NCBI GenBank assembly: GCA_021779775.1
Contig: JAJYAB010000150.1
Coordinates: 1-5,376 of the forward strand
DNA length: 5,376 bases
From: Actinomycetes bacterium
GTDB taxonomy: Bacteria > Actinomycetota > Acidimicrobiia > Acidimicrobiales > UBA8190
Reading direction: 5' to 3'
A program made the translations under genes and the position numbers. Below, piece after piece: positions 1 to 4,752 of the stretch. The notes beneath the pieces were generated by a model. It was not told where the DNA came from, searched no databases, and saw only the letters and a program-made list of their open reading frames with translations. Each line of letters starts with the position of its first letter. The stretch's first letter is position 1.

Positions 1-550
1 CCAGGCCGAAGGTGTTCGACTCCTCGACGGTGACGGTGCCGTCCTTGCCCACCTTGTCGATGGCGTCGGCCAGGATCTCACCGATGGCCGCGTCGGCCGC
101 CGAGATGGATGCCACCTGGGCGATCTGGTCCTTATCGTCGGTGTCGCGGGCCTGCCCCTTCAGGGACGCCACGGCAGCCTCCACGGCCGCCTCGATCCCC
201 CGCTTCAACGACATGGGGTTGGCGCCGGCAGCCACGTTGCGCAGGCCTTCGTGGACCATGGCCCACGCGAGCACGGTGGCGGTGGTGGTGCCGTCGCCTG
301 CGACGTCGTCGGTCTTCTTCGCGACCTCCTTGACCAGCTCGGCCCCGACCTTCTCCCAAGGGTCCTCGAGCTCGATCTCCTTGGCGATGGAGACCCCGTC
401 GTTGGTGATGGTGGGGGCGCCCCACTTCTTGTCGAGCACGACGTTGCGGCCCTTCGGGCCGAGCGTGACCCGTACGGCGTCGGCCAGCTTGTTCATGCCG
501 TTCTCGAGGGCCCTGCGGGCTTCCTCGTCGAAGGCGATCAGCTTGGACAT
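1..550 (-). CDS. groEL: 60 kDa chaperonin GroEL, N-terminal part (gene runs off the left edge)
   Basis: This is the ATP-driven cytosolic chaperonin subunit that forms double heptameric rings and folds non-native proteins with GroES. The visible 183 codons begin MSKLIAFDEEARRALENGMN and carry the equatorial-domain signatures: VTLGPKGRNVVL (about residues 28-39), the nucleotide-binding NDGVSIAKEIELEDP (50-64) with Asp51, and the GDGTTT loop (85-90) with Asp86, which correspond to catalytic Asp52 and Asp87 of E. coli GroEL. The window cuts the gene near residue 183, after VEESNTFGL, so about two thirds of a normal 540-residue protein is missing. The ATG at 548-550 is preferred because GGAGG lies ten bases upstream and the homology starts there. 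No groES lies upstream; the next gene is an unrelated sulfur carrier. A stand-alone groEL is common in actinobacteria, which often have two copies. Trp96 (VLAWAMVHEG) sits where Gln or Ala is usual. The identification is very secure. Confidence 0.97.
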   Translation of the reverse strand, partial: MSKLIAFDEEARRALENGMNKLADAVRVTLGPKGRNVVLDKKWGAPTITNDGVSIAKEIELEDPWEKVGAELVKEVAKKTDDVAGDGTTTATVLAWAMVHEGLRNVAAGANPMSLKRGIEAAVEAAVASLKGQARDTDDKDQIAQVASISAADAAIGEILADAIDKVGKDGTVTVEESNTFGL

Positions 551-560
551 GTGTGTGGAA

Positions 561-565
561 CCTCC
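561..565 (-). promoter_or_regulatory. Ribosome binding site of groEL
   Basis: On the minus strand GGAGG is followed by ten bases and then the ATG of groEL. The spacing is slightly long, but the motif is a full Shine-Dalgarno core and supports the chosen start. Confidence 0.75.
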
Positions 566-601
566 GTGGTGTGTCCTTCGGACGTGGTGCGTCCCTCGGA
601 C
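566..601 (-). repeat. 18-bp tandem duplication in the groEL leader
   Basis: Two adjacent 18-base copies (566-583 and 584-601) differ at only two positions. On the minus strand they read GTCCGAGGGACGCACCAC and then GTCCGAAGGACACACCAC. Each copy starts with a small GTCC-N3-GGAC inverted repeat that could form a 4-bp mini-hairpin in the mRNA. A third fragment of the GTCCGAAG-type motif follows at about 602-614. The pair lies between the CIRCE operator and the ribosome binding site, so it is transcribed as part of the 5' leader. Whether it has a function or is a replication-slippage product cannot be told from one sequence. Confidence 0.7.
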
Positions 602-618
602 TTCGGCTTCGGACTCGA

Positions 619-645
619 TTAGCACTCTAGCGAGTCGAGTGCCAA
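619..645 (-). promoter_or_regulatory. CIRCE operator (HrcA-binding inverted repeat) of groEL
   Basis: On the minus strand the sequence is TTGGCACTC, nine bases, then GAGTGCTAA. The CIRCE consensus is TTAGCACTC-N9-GAGTGCTAA, so there is one mismatch in 18 arm positions and exact N9 spacing. CIRCE is the binding site of the heat-shock repressor HrcA, which is itself kept active by the GroE chaperonin. Its place about 70 bases upstream of the groEL start predicts HrcA-repressed, heat-inducible transcription. The hrcA gene is not in the window. Confidence 0.93.
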
Positions 646-651
646 TAGCAA
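624..651 (-). promoter_or_regulatory. Probable housekeeping promoter of groEL overlapping CIRCE
   Basis: On the minus strand TTGCTA (646-651) and TAGAGT (624-629) are separated by 16 bases. This is a plausible -35/-10 pair for the main sigma factor, with the CIRCE operator lying across the spacer and -10. Transcription would begin near 617, leaving a leader of about 67 bases. Another possible pairing starts at the TTGGCA inside CIRCE. HrcA bound here would block RNA polymerase directly. The assignment rests only on motif match and position. Confidence 0.45.
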
Positions 652-666
652 ACCACCTTGCCGGCC

Positions 667-750
667 ACCGTGCAACTGGGGCAACCGTGCAACCGGAGCC
701 ACCGCGCAACCGGGGCCACCGTGCAACCGGAGCCACGTGCAACCGGAGCC
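667..750. repeat. Intergenic array of five ~17-bp tandem repeats
   Basis: Five head-to-tail copies of a unit close to ACCGTGCAACCGGAGCC are seen at 667-683, 684-700, 701-717, 718-734 and 735-750. The last has lost one base. Copies 2 and 4 are identical; the others differ by one to four bases. A truncated sixth unit follows from 751. A perfect 21-bp direct repeat (687-707 and 737-757) suggests that part of the array grew as a multi-unit block. The 17-bp period is not a multiple of three, which argues against coding. The array fills the gap between the end of the CysO-like gene and the groEL promoter. No function is known to me. It may be a slippage-prone neutral repeat, part of the mRNA 3' end of the operon, or a binding array upstream of groEL. 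Confidence 0.85.
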
Positions 751-779
751 ACCGCGCCTGGTCAGGCCGGAGGAGGTGG
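749..779 (-). terminator. Weak hairpin downstream of the CysO-like gene
   Basis: Starting about five bases after the TGA, the minus strand can form a GC-rich imperfect hairpin: CCG-GCCT, loop GACC, then AGGC-G-CGG, with a possible outer CCA/TGG clamp across a bulge. There is no U-tract, so it is not a classical intrinsic terminator. It is the only candidate stem at the end of the thrC-cysO operon before the tandem repeats begin. Confidence 0.25.
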
Positions 780-784
780 GTGTG

Positions 785-1060
785 TCAGCCTCCAGCGACC
801 GCCGGGACCACCGAGATGGTCTGCCCGTCCACCACCGGGGTGTCGAGCCCTTGCAAGAACCGCACGTCCTCGTCGGCGAGGAACACGTTCACGAAGCGCC
901 GGATCCCACCGTCCGCGTCGAACAGGCGCTCGGACATCCCGGCATGGGCGCTGTCGAGAGCGTTCAAGACGTCGCCCACCGTTGCACCGTCGAGGTGCAC
1001 TTCTCCAGCACCACCGGTGAGCGTACGCAGCTGGGTCGGGATCCGCACGGTGACGCTCAT
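785..1060 (-). CDS. cysO: CysO-like sulfur-carrier protein (MoaD/ThiS ubiquitin-fold family)
   Basis: A 91-residue beta-grasp sulfur carrier. The C-terminus ends in VVPAVAGG: the terminal Gly-Gly is the site that is adenylated by an E1-like enzyme and converted to a thiocarboxylate. The start (MSVTVRIPTQLRTLTGG), the central MSERLFDADGGIRRFVNVFLADEDVRFLQGLDT and the PAVAGG end resemble CysO of M. tuberculosis (Rv1335) as I remember it, more closely than MoaD or ThiS. CysO-thiocarboxylate gives sulfur to O-phosphoserine through CysM in a cytosolic cysteine pathway; the protease Mec then trims the adduct. Neither cysM, mec nor an E1-like gene is in the window. The ATG overlaps the stop of the upstream threonine-synthase gene as ATGA, with GGAG at 1067-1070 six bases ahead, so the two are translationally coupled. 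A general MoaD-type role remains possible. Family secure; CysO subtype probable. Confidence 0.88.
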   Translation of the reverse strand: MSVTVRIPTQLRTLTGGAGEVHLDGATVGDVLNALDSAHAGMSERLFDADGGIRRFVNVFLADEDVRFLQGLDTPVVDGQTISVVPAVAGG

Positions 1061-2331
1061 CGATCGCTCCGGTCCTGGTCGGCTCGGACATCGAGGTCAG
1101 AACCGAGATCCACAGCGGAGGCGAATGCCTCCATCGTGGGGGCAATCGTAGCGGTGGGCCCCACCGACGCCGCCAGCGCGTCCACGGTCTTCAGACCGTG
1201 GCCGGTCACGTAGGCCACGACCCGCTCGTCTCGCCGGACCGTCCCGTCGGCGGCCAGCTTGGCCAACGTGGCGATGGTGACGCCGCCGGCAGTCTCGGCA
1301 AAGATGCCCTCGGTGCGGGCCAGCAGCCGGATCCCGTCGCGGATCTCGTCGTCGGTCACCGACCCGCACCCCCCACCCGTCGACCGGATGGCGTCCAACG
1401 CATACCAACCGTCGGCCGGGTTGCCGATGGCCAACGACTTTGCCACGGTGTCGGGCTTCACCGGTCGGATGACGTCGCTGCCCTCCGCGAAGGCGGTGGC
1501 CACCGGCGAGCAGCCGGCAGCCTGAGCGCCGGACACGCGCACGTGCGGTGCTTCGTCGATGAGGCCGACCGTGTGCAGCTCGTCGAACCCTTTTCGGATC
1601 TTGGTGAGCTGGCTGCCCGAGGCGATGGGCACGACCACATGGTCGGGGAGCCGCCACCCGAGCTGCTCGGCCACCTCGAAGGCGAGCGTCTTCGATCCCT
1701 CGGCGTAGTACGTGCGGATGTTGATGTTCACGAAGGCCCATGACGGGTGCTCGCTGGCCAGCTCCGCGCAGAGGCGGTTGACATCGTCGTAGTTGCCCTC
1801 GACGGCTACGAGGTTGCCGCCGTAGACCGCCGTGGTGACGATCTTCGCCGTCTCGAGGTCGTGCGGGATGAAGACGACCGACGTCATGCCGGCGCGTGCC
1901 GCGTGGGCGGCCACCGAGTTGGCGAGGTTCCCCGTCGAGGCGCAGGCGGCTACCTTAAAGCCGAGCTGGCGGGCTTTGGTCAAGGCTACCGATACGACCC
2001 GGTCCTTGAACGAGCCGGTCGGGTTGGCGGTGTCGTTCTTGATCCACAGCTCCCCGAGCCCGAGCTCGGCGGCAAGCCGGTCGGCTCGGACGAGCGGGGT
2101 GCATCCGGTACCCAGGTCGATGGGTGACGGATCGTGGACCGGCAGGAGCGCGGCGTAGCGCCAGATGGTCGAGGGCCCTTCGGCGATCGTCTGACGGCTG
2201 GTCGACGCGGCGATCGCCTCGTAGTCGTAAGCCACTTCGAGCGGGCCGAAACAGAAGTCGCAGACGTGCAGGGCCTCGGCAGGATAGGTGCGCGCACATT
2301 CTCGACAGCGCAGCCCGGTCACGTGCTCCAC
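1057..2331 (-). CDS. thrC: Threonine synthase, zinc-ribbon type (PLP-dependent)
   Basis: A predicted 424-residue cytosolic fold-type II PLP enzyme. Threonine synthase converts O-phospho-L-homoserine and water to threonine and phosphate. The N-terminus has a zinc-ribbon pattern, Cys9-x2-Cys12-x11-Cys24-x2-Cys27. It is followed by GTGCTPLVRADRLA, the PLP-lysine motif NPTGSFKDR (103-111, Lys109), the ASTGNLANSVAAHAARAG segment (about 131-148) and a glycine/serine phosphate-binding loop PIASGSQ (235-241). The GTG at 2329-2331 is chosen because AGGAGG lies five bases upstream and the ribbon begins at once. The frame stays open to 2520, but that extension is arginine-rich and family-unlike. A second GTG three codons on is less well placed. 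The stop overlaps the CysO-like start by four bases. No hom or thrB is nearby. This subgroup differs from the classical TSGNTSAS-type enzyme, and its link to a sulfur carrier leaves room for another substrate. Fold very secure; exact reaction less so. Confidence 0.9.
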   Translation of the reverse strand: MEHVTGLRCRECARTYPAEALHVCDFCFGPLEVAYDYEAIAASTSRQTIAEGPSTIWRYAALLPVHDPSPIDLGTGCTPLVRADRLAAELGLGELWIKNDTANPTGSFKDRVVSVALTKARQLGFKVAACASTGNLANSVAAHAARAGMTSVVFIPHDLETAKIVTTAVYGGNLVAVEGNYDDVNRLCAELASEHPSWAFVNINIRTYYAEGSKTLAFEVAEQLGWRLPDHVVVPIASGSQLTKIRKGFDELHTVGLIDEAPHVRVSGAQAAGCSPVATAFAEGSDVIRPVKPDTVAKSLAIGNPADGWYALDAIRSTGGGCGSVTDDEIRDGIRLLARTEGIFAETAGGVTIATLAKLAADGTVRRDERVVAYVTGHGLKTVDALAASVGPTATIAPTMEAFASAVDLGSDLDVRADQDRSDR

Positions 2332-2336
2332 GGCTT

Positions 2337-2342
2337 CCTCCT
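2337..2342 (-). promoter_or_regulatory. Strong ribosome binding site deciding the thrC start
   Basis: AGGAGG on the minus strand stands five bases before the GTG at 2329-2331. It is the best Shine-Dalgarno site in the window and rules out the longer open frame that extends to 2520. A second in-frame GTG at 2320-2322 would be 14 bases away, which is too far. Confidence 0.8.
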
Positions 2343-2367
2343 CATCGGTCGGGCATTGGCACCTGGT

Positions 2368-2388
2368 CGCCCTGCACCGTGCAGGGCG
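2368..2388. promoter_or_regulatory. Perfect 9-bp inverted repeat (hairpin or operator) upstream of thrC
   Basis: CGCCCTGCA (2368-2376), CCG, then TGCAGGGCG (2380-2388) form a perfect nine-base inverted repeat with a three-base centre. An outer GGCA-CC (2357 onward) can pair imperfectly with GG-T-TGCC (ending at 2400), giving a longer bulged stem. The element lies 36 bases upstream of the thrC start codon. It could be a stem in the thrC leader RNA or a dyad operator for a dimeric repressor. It has no U-tract and no recognised riboswitch features. Structure certain, role unknown. Confidence 0.5.
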
Positions 2389-2461
2389 GAGCTGGTTGCC
2401 GCGGCGTCGTCGGGCCCGTCCCTCAGCCGCTCTGGATGATGGCTCCATGGTGGACGAAGAA

Positions 2462-2505
2462 GCGCACTTGCGCAAACGGGGAAGCAGGGCGATCGCCAAG
2501 TGCGC
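2462..2505. promoter_or_regulatory. Palindrome cluster in the thrC/gpgS divergent region
   Basis: The divergent gap of about 190 bases (2332-2518) holds no convincing gene. Three nested symmetrical elements lie in its gpgS-proximal part. GCGCACTTG (2462-2470) and CAAGTGCGC (2497-2505) form a perfect nine-base inverted repeat 26 bases apart. GCGCA-CT-TGCGC (2462-2473) is a local dyad sharing the left arm. GGCGATCGCC (2488-2497) is a ten-base perfect palindrome. These could be operator half-sites controlling one or both operons, or alternative RNA hairpins. I could not identify a convincing -10/-35 pair for either direction. GC-rich DNA yields some palindromes by chance, so the regulatory reading is tentative. 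Confidence 0.4.
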
Positions 2506-2518
2506 CCGATGGCCTTCC

Positions 2519-3349
2519 ATGGGGAATGATCAGGCGGTGAGCACTGGACCCCGCACATTCCACCACCGGTCGTTCGCTCCCGAGGAGCTCGTCGCTGCCC
2601 GGGCCGGCCGCCTGGTGTCGGTGTGCGTGCCGGCCCGCAACGAGGCGACGACCGTGGGCGCCGTGGTGGCGGTGGTGCGCGCCGCCTTGATGGGCGCCGG
2701 GGGCGGGGTCGATCTCGTGGACGAGGTGGTGGTGGTCGACGACGGATCGACCGACGACACGGCAGCGGTGGCCACGCGCGCAGGAGCCCGTGTGGTGGCC
2801 GCCGGCAAGGAGGGCGGAGGCAAGGGCGAGGCGATGCGCGTCGCGCTGGCCGAGTCGTCCGGGGAGCTCGTCGTGTTCCTCGACGCCGACGTGGAGAACA
2901 TGACGCCGCACTTCGTCACCGGGCTCCTCGGGCCCCTGCTGCTGGCCAGCGACGTGGCCCTGGTGAAGGGGTTCTACGAGCGGCCGCTGCACGGGCGCCC
3001 CGGCGAGGGCGGCCGGGTCACCGAGCTGATGGCCAGGCCCCTGCTCGACCTGCTGTTCCCGGCCATCGCCGACGTGCGCCAACCGCTCGCCGGCGAGACG
3101 GCAGCGCCGCGCGCCGTGCTCGAGAAGACCGGTCTCGCCTCGGGCTACGGCGTGGAGCTCGGATTGCTGGTCGACGTGGCCGAGCGCTTCGGCGCCGAGT
3201 CGGTGGCCCAGGTCGACCTCGGCGTGCGGGTGCACAGGAACCGGCCCCTCTCCGAGCTGCGGCACCAGGCCACCGACGTCCTGCGGGCTGCGCTGGCCCG
3301 GGCAGGGGGCCGGGGCGCAGGGAACGGTCTGCCTCCCGGCCCCGGGTAG
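2519..3349 (+). CDS. gpgS: Glucosyl-3-phosphoglycerate synthase (GT81)
   Basis: A predicted 276-residue GT-A-fold cytosolic glycosyltransferase. GpgS transfers glucose from UDP- or ADP-glucose to 3-phosphoglycerate, giving glucosyl-3-phosphoglycerate, the precursor of glucosylglycerate and, in mycobacteria, of methylglucose lipopolysaccharide. Visible motifs: FHHRSF near the N-terminus (14-19), VPARNE (37-42), VVDDGSTDD (72-80), GGGKGEA with Lys102, the metal-binding DAD at 122-124, GGRVTELMARPLL (164-176, acceptor-binding region in M. tuberculosis GpgS), SGYGVELGLLVD (208-219) and LGVRVHRNRPL (234-244) with the metal-ligand-type His239. The order and wording match mycobacterial GpgS (Rv1208) throughout. 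The start is uncertain. ATG 2519 has no clear Shine-Dalgarno; GTG 2537 (seven-residue-shorter product region beginning STGPRTFHH) is a good alternative; ATG 2447 is less likely. The stop is 11 bases before the next gene, indicating one operon. No dedicated phosphatase GpgP is visible. Confidence 0.92.
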   Translation: MGNDQAVSTGPRTFHHRSFAPEELVAARAGRLVSVCVPARNEATTVGAVVAVVRAALMGAGGGVDLVDEVVVVDDGSTDDTAAVATRAGARVVAAGKEGGGKGEAMRVALAESSGELVVFLDADVENMTPHFVTGLLGPLLLASDVALVKGFYERPLHGRPGEGGRVTELMARPLLDLLFPAIADVRQPLAGETAAPRAVLEKTGLASGYGVELGLLVDVAERFGAESVAQVDLGVRVHRNRPLSELRHQATDVLRAALARAGGRGAGNGLPPGPG

Positions 3350-3360
3350 GGTCGCATGTC

Positions 3361-4731
3361 ATGGACCGATCCGGCTTGGTCGTGGTGTCCAACCGGGGAC
3401 CGCTGTCGTTCGAGCTCGATCCGGCAGGACAGCCAGTCGCCACCGCCCCCGGGGGCGGCCTGGCCACCACGCTCCGCCCCCTGCTGGCCGGTTCCGACGC
3501 TACCTGGGTGGCCTGTGCCATGTCGGACGCGGACCGTAAGGCAGCCGACCAGGGGCTGATGGGCGTGGACGGGATCAGCATCCTCACGGTCGAGCCGGAC
3601 CCCGCCGTCTATCGCATGGCCTACGACGTGATCTCCAATGCGACCTTGTGGTTCGTGCACCACGTGCTGTTCGACCTGACCCGCCGGCCGCGCTTCGATC
3701 GCCGGTGGGCCGGCGCCTGGGACGCCTACCGGATCTACAACGCGGCGTTCGCGCAGCGGATTGCCCCGGCGGCCCGTGAGCACGCCACCGTGCTGGTACA
3801 GGACTACCACCTGACCCTGCTTCCCAGGATGCTCGCCGAACGACGACCCGATCTGAAGCTGGTCCACTTCTCCCACACGCCATTTGCCGACCCGAGCGCG
3901 TTCACCGTGCTCCCGGACGCCGTACGCCACGAGCTGCTGTCCGGCATGGCGTCCGCTTCGTGCGGCTTCCACACGCAGCGGTGGCGCGACGCGTTCGTCG
4001 CCTGCTGCACCGCCGAGGGGGTGGAGCCGCCCCCGACATTCGTAGCGCCGCTGGCCGCTGACCCTCGCGGCCTGGCGGACCGGGCCACATCGCCGGCGTG
4101 CGCAGCGGCCGCCGAGCGGCTGCACCGGCTCACCGGGGACCGGCGGGTGGTCTTACGCGTCGACCGGGTCGAGCCGTCGAAGAACCTGCTGCGCGGCTTC
4201 TGGGCGTTCGACGAGCTGCTCGACCGGCATCCCGAGCTTCGCGGTACGGTCGTGTTCCTCGCCCTGGCCTACGGCTCACGCCAGACGTTGCCCGAATACC
4301 TGGCCTACGGCACCGAAGTCGAGCAGGCAGCCCGTGTGGTGAACGAGCGTTGGGCGACCGACGACTGGACGCCGGTCATCCTCGAGGTGGCCGACGATCC
4401 CGACCGTTCGTTCGCCGCCTTGACCAGCTACGATGTCCTGCTCGTCAACCCCATCCGTGACGGTCTGAACCTCGTCGCGAAGGAAGGTCCACTGGTCAAC
4501 ACGACCGATGGGGTGGTCGTGCTGTCGAACGAGGCCGGCAGCGTGGAGGAGCTCGGCACCGAAGCGTTGACGATCAACCCGTTCGACGTGAGCGCGACAG
4601 CAGACGCACTGGCTGGTGCGCTGGCCATGCCGGCGGAGGAACGGGCGCGGCGGGCTGGGGCGCTAGCCGACCTGGTCCGCCGGCGCACGCCGGACGACTG
4701 GCTAGCCGACCAGGTCGCGGCCGCCGGCTGA
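3361..4731 (+). CDS. otsA: Trehalose-6-phosphate synthase-type glycosyltransferase (GT20)
   Basis: A 456-residue GT-B enzyme. OtsA transfers glucose from a nucleotide sugar to glucose 6-phosphate, giving trehalose 6-phosphate. Active-site residues of E. coli OtsA can be followed: VVVSNR with Arg12 (Arg9), PGGGLATTL (30-38), QDYHL with Asp148 (Asp130), HFSHTPF with His172 (His154), RVDRVEPSK with Arg269 and Lys274 (Arg262, Lys267), and RDGLNLVAKE with Asp367 and Glu375 (Asp361, Glu369). Some acceptor-side segments differ from the classical enzyme: WVACAMSD replaces W-x-GWSG, LWFVHH replaces LWPxxH, and SNEAGSVEEL replaces SEFAGAA-type text. It therefore belongs to a divergent, probably actinobacterial branch, and another phosphorylated acceptor cannot be excluded. 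The ATG at 3361 fits the homology; a GGG-TAGGG stretch overlapping the gpgS stop is a weak ribosome site. The frame is open back to 2623, but that is the shadow of gpgS. The gene is co-transcribed with gpgS and convergent with otsB. Confidence 0.92.
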   Translation: MDRSGLVVVSNRGPLSFELDPAGQPVATAPGGGLATTLRPLLAGSDATWVACAMSDADRKAADQGLMGVDGISILTVEPDPAVYRMAYDVISNATLWFVHHVLFDLTRRPRFDRRWAGAWDAYRIYNAAFAQRIAPAAREHATVLVQDYHLTLLPRMLAERRPDLKLVHFSHTPFADPSAFTVLPDAVRHELLSGMASASCGFHTQRWRDAFVACCTAEGVEPPPTFVAPLAADPRGLADRATSPACAAAAERLHRLTGDRRVVLRVDRVEPSKNLLRGFWAFDELLDRHPELRGTVVFLALAYGSRQTLPEYLAYGTEVEQAARVVNERWATDDWTPVILEVADDPDRSFAALTSYDVLLVNPIRDGLNLVAKEGPLVNTTDGVVVLSNEAGSVEELGTEALTINPFDVSATADALAGALAMPAEERARRAGALADLVRRRTPDDWLADQVAAAG

Positions 4732-4742
4732 CTTCCGGGCGG
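4721..4742. terminator. Possible bidirectional hairpin between convergent otsA and otsB
   Basis: CCGCCGG (4721-4727) pairs with CCGGGCGG (4735-4742) across a seven-base loop, with one bulged base. It spans the otsA stop codon and lies ten bases beyond the otsB stop, where a shared terminator would be expected. Neither strand has a U-tract, so it would be a non-canonical terminator of the kind proposed for high-GC genomes. The gap between the two genes is only 21 bases. Confidence 0.3.
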
Positions 4743-4752
4743 TCGCCTCGGA

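Noticed and set aside
667..750. CRISPR array
   Set aside because: The 17-bp units are head-to-tail without unique spacers, and no cas gene is near.
12..1151. Long plus-strand open frame (379 codons) across groEL, its promoter and the cysO gene
   Set aside because: It runs antisense to two secure genes and through the CIRCE operator and the tandem repeats. Its serine/alanine/arginine-rich translation has no family features; open antisense frames are common at this GC content.
1198..1743. Plus-strand open frame opposite thrC
   Set aside because: It is antisense to the conserved core of threonine synthase and its translation shows no recognisable domain.
2320..2345. Eight-residue reading frame (ATG at 2343-2345 on the minus strand) overlapping the thrC ribosome site, as a possible leader peptide
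   Set aside because: Its codons are just the AGGAGG site read in another frame, it has no ribosome site of its own, and it is not rich in threonine or sulfur amino acids as an attenuator peptide would be.
2288..2518. N-terminal extension of gpgS to 2288 or 2447
   Set aside because: The 2288 start would lie within the thrC coding region, and the added sequence does not resemble GpgS. ATG 2447 cannot be fully excluded but has no convincing ribosome site.
2332..2520. N-terminal extension of thrC to the ATG at 2520
   Set aside because: The extra 63 codons are arginine-rich and precede the zinc ribbon, where the family begins. A strong AGGAGG sits exactly before the GTG at 2331.
2623..3360. N-terminal extension of otsA reading through gpgS
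   Set aside because: The translation is an arginine/glycine-rich shadow of gpgS in another frame; the GT20 homology begins at the ATG at 3361.
3145..4125. 326-codon minus-strand frame opposite gpgS and otsA
   Set aside because: It is antisense to two well-supported enzymes, and no motif can be recognised in it.
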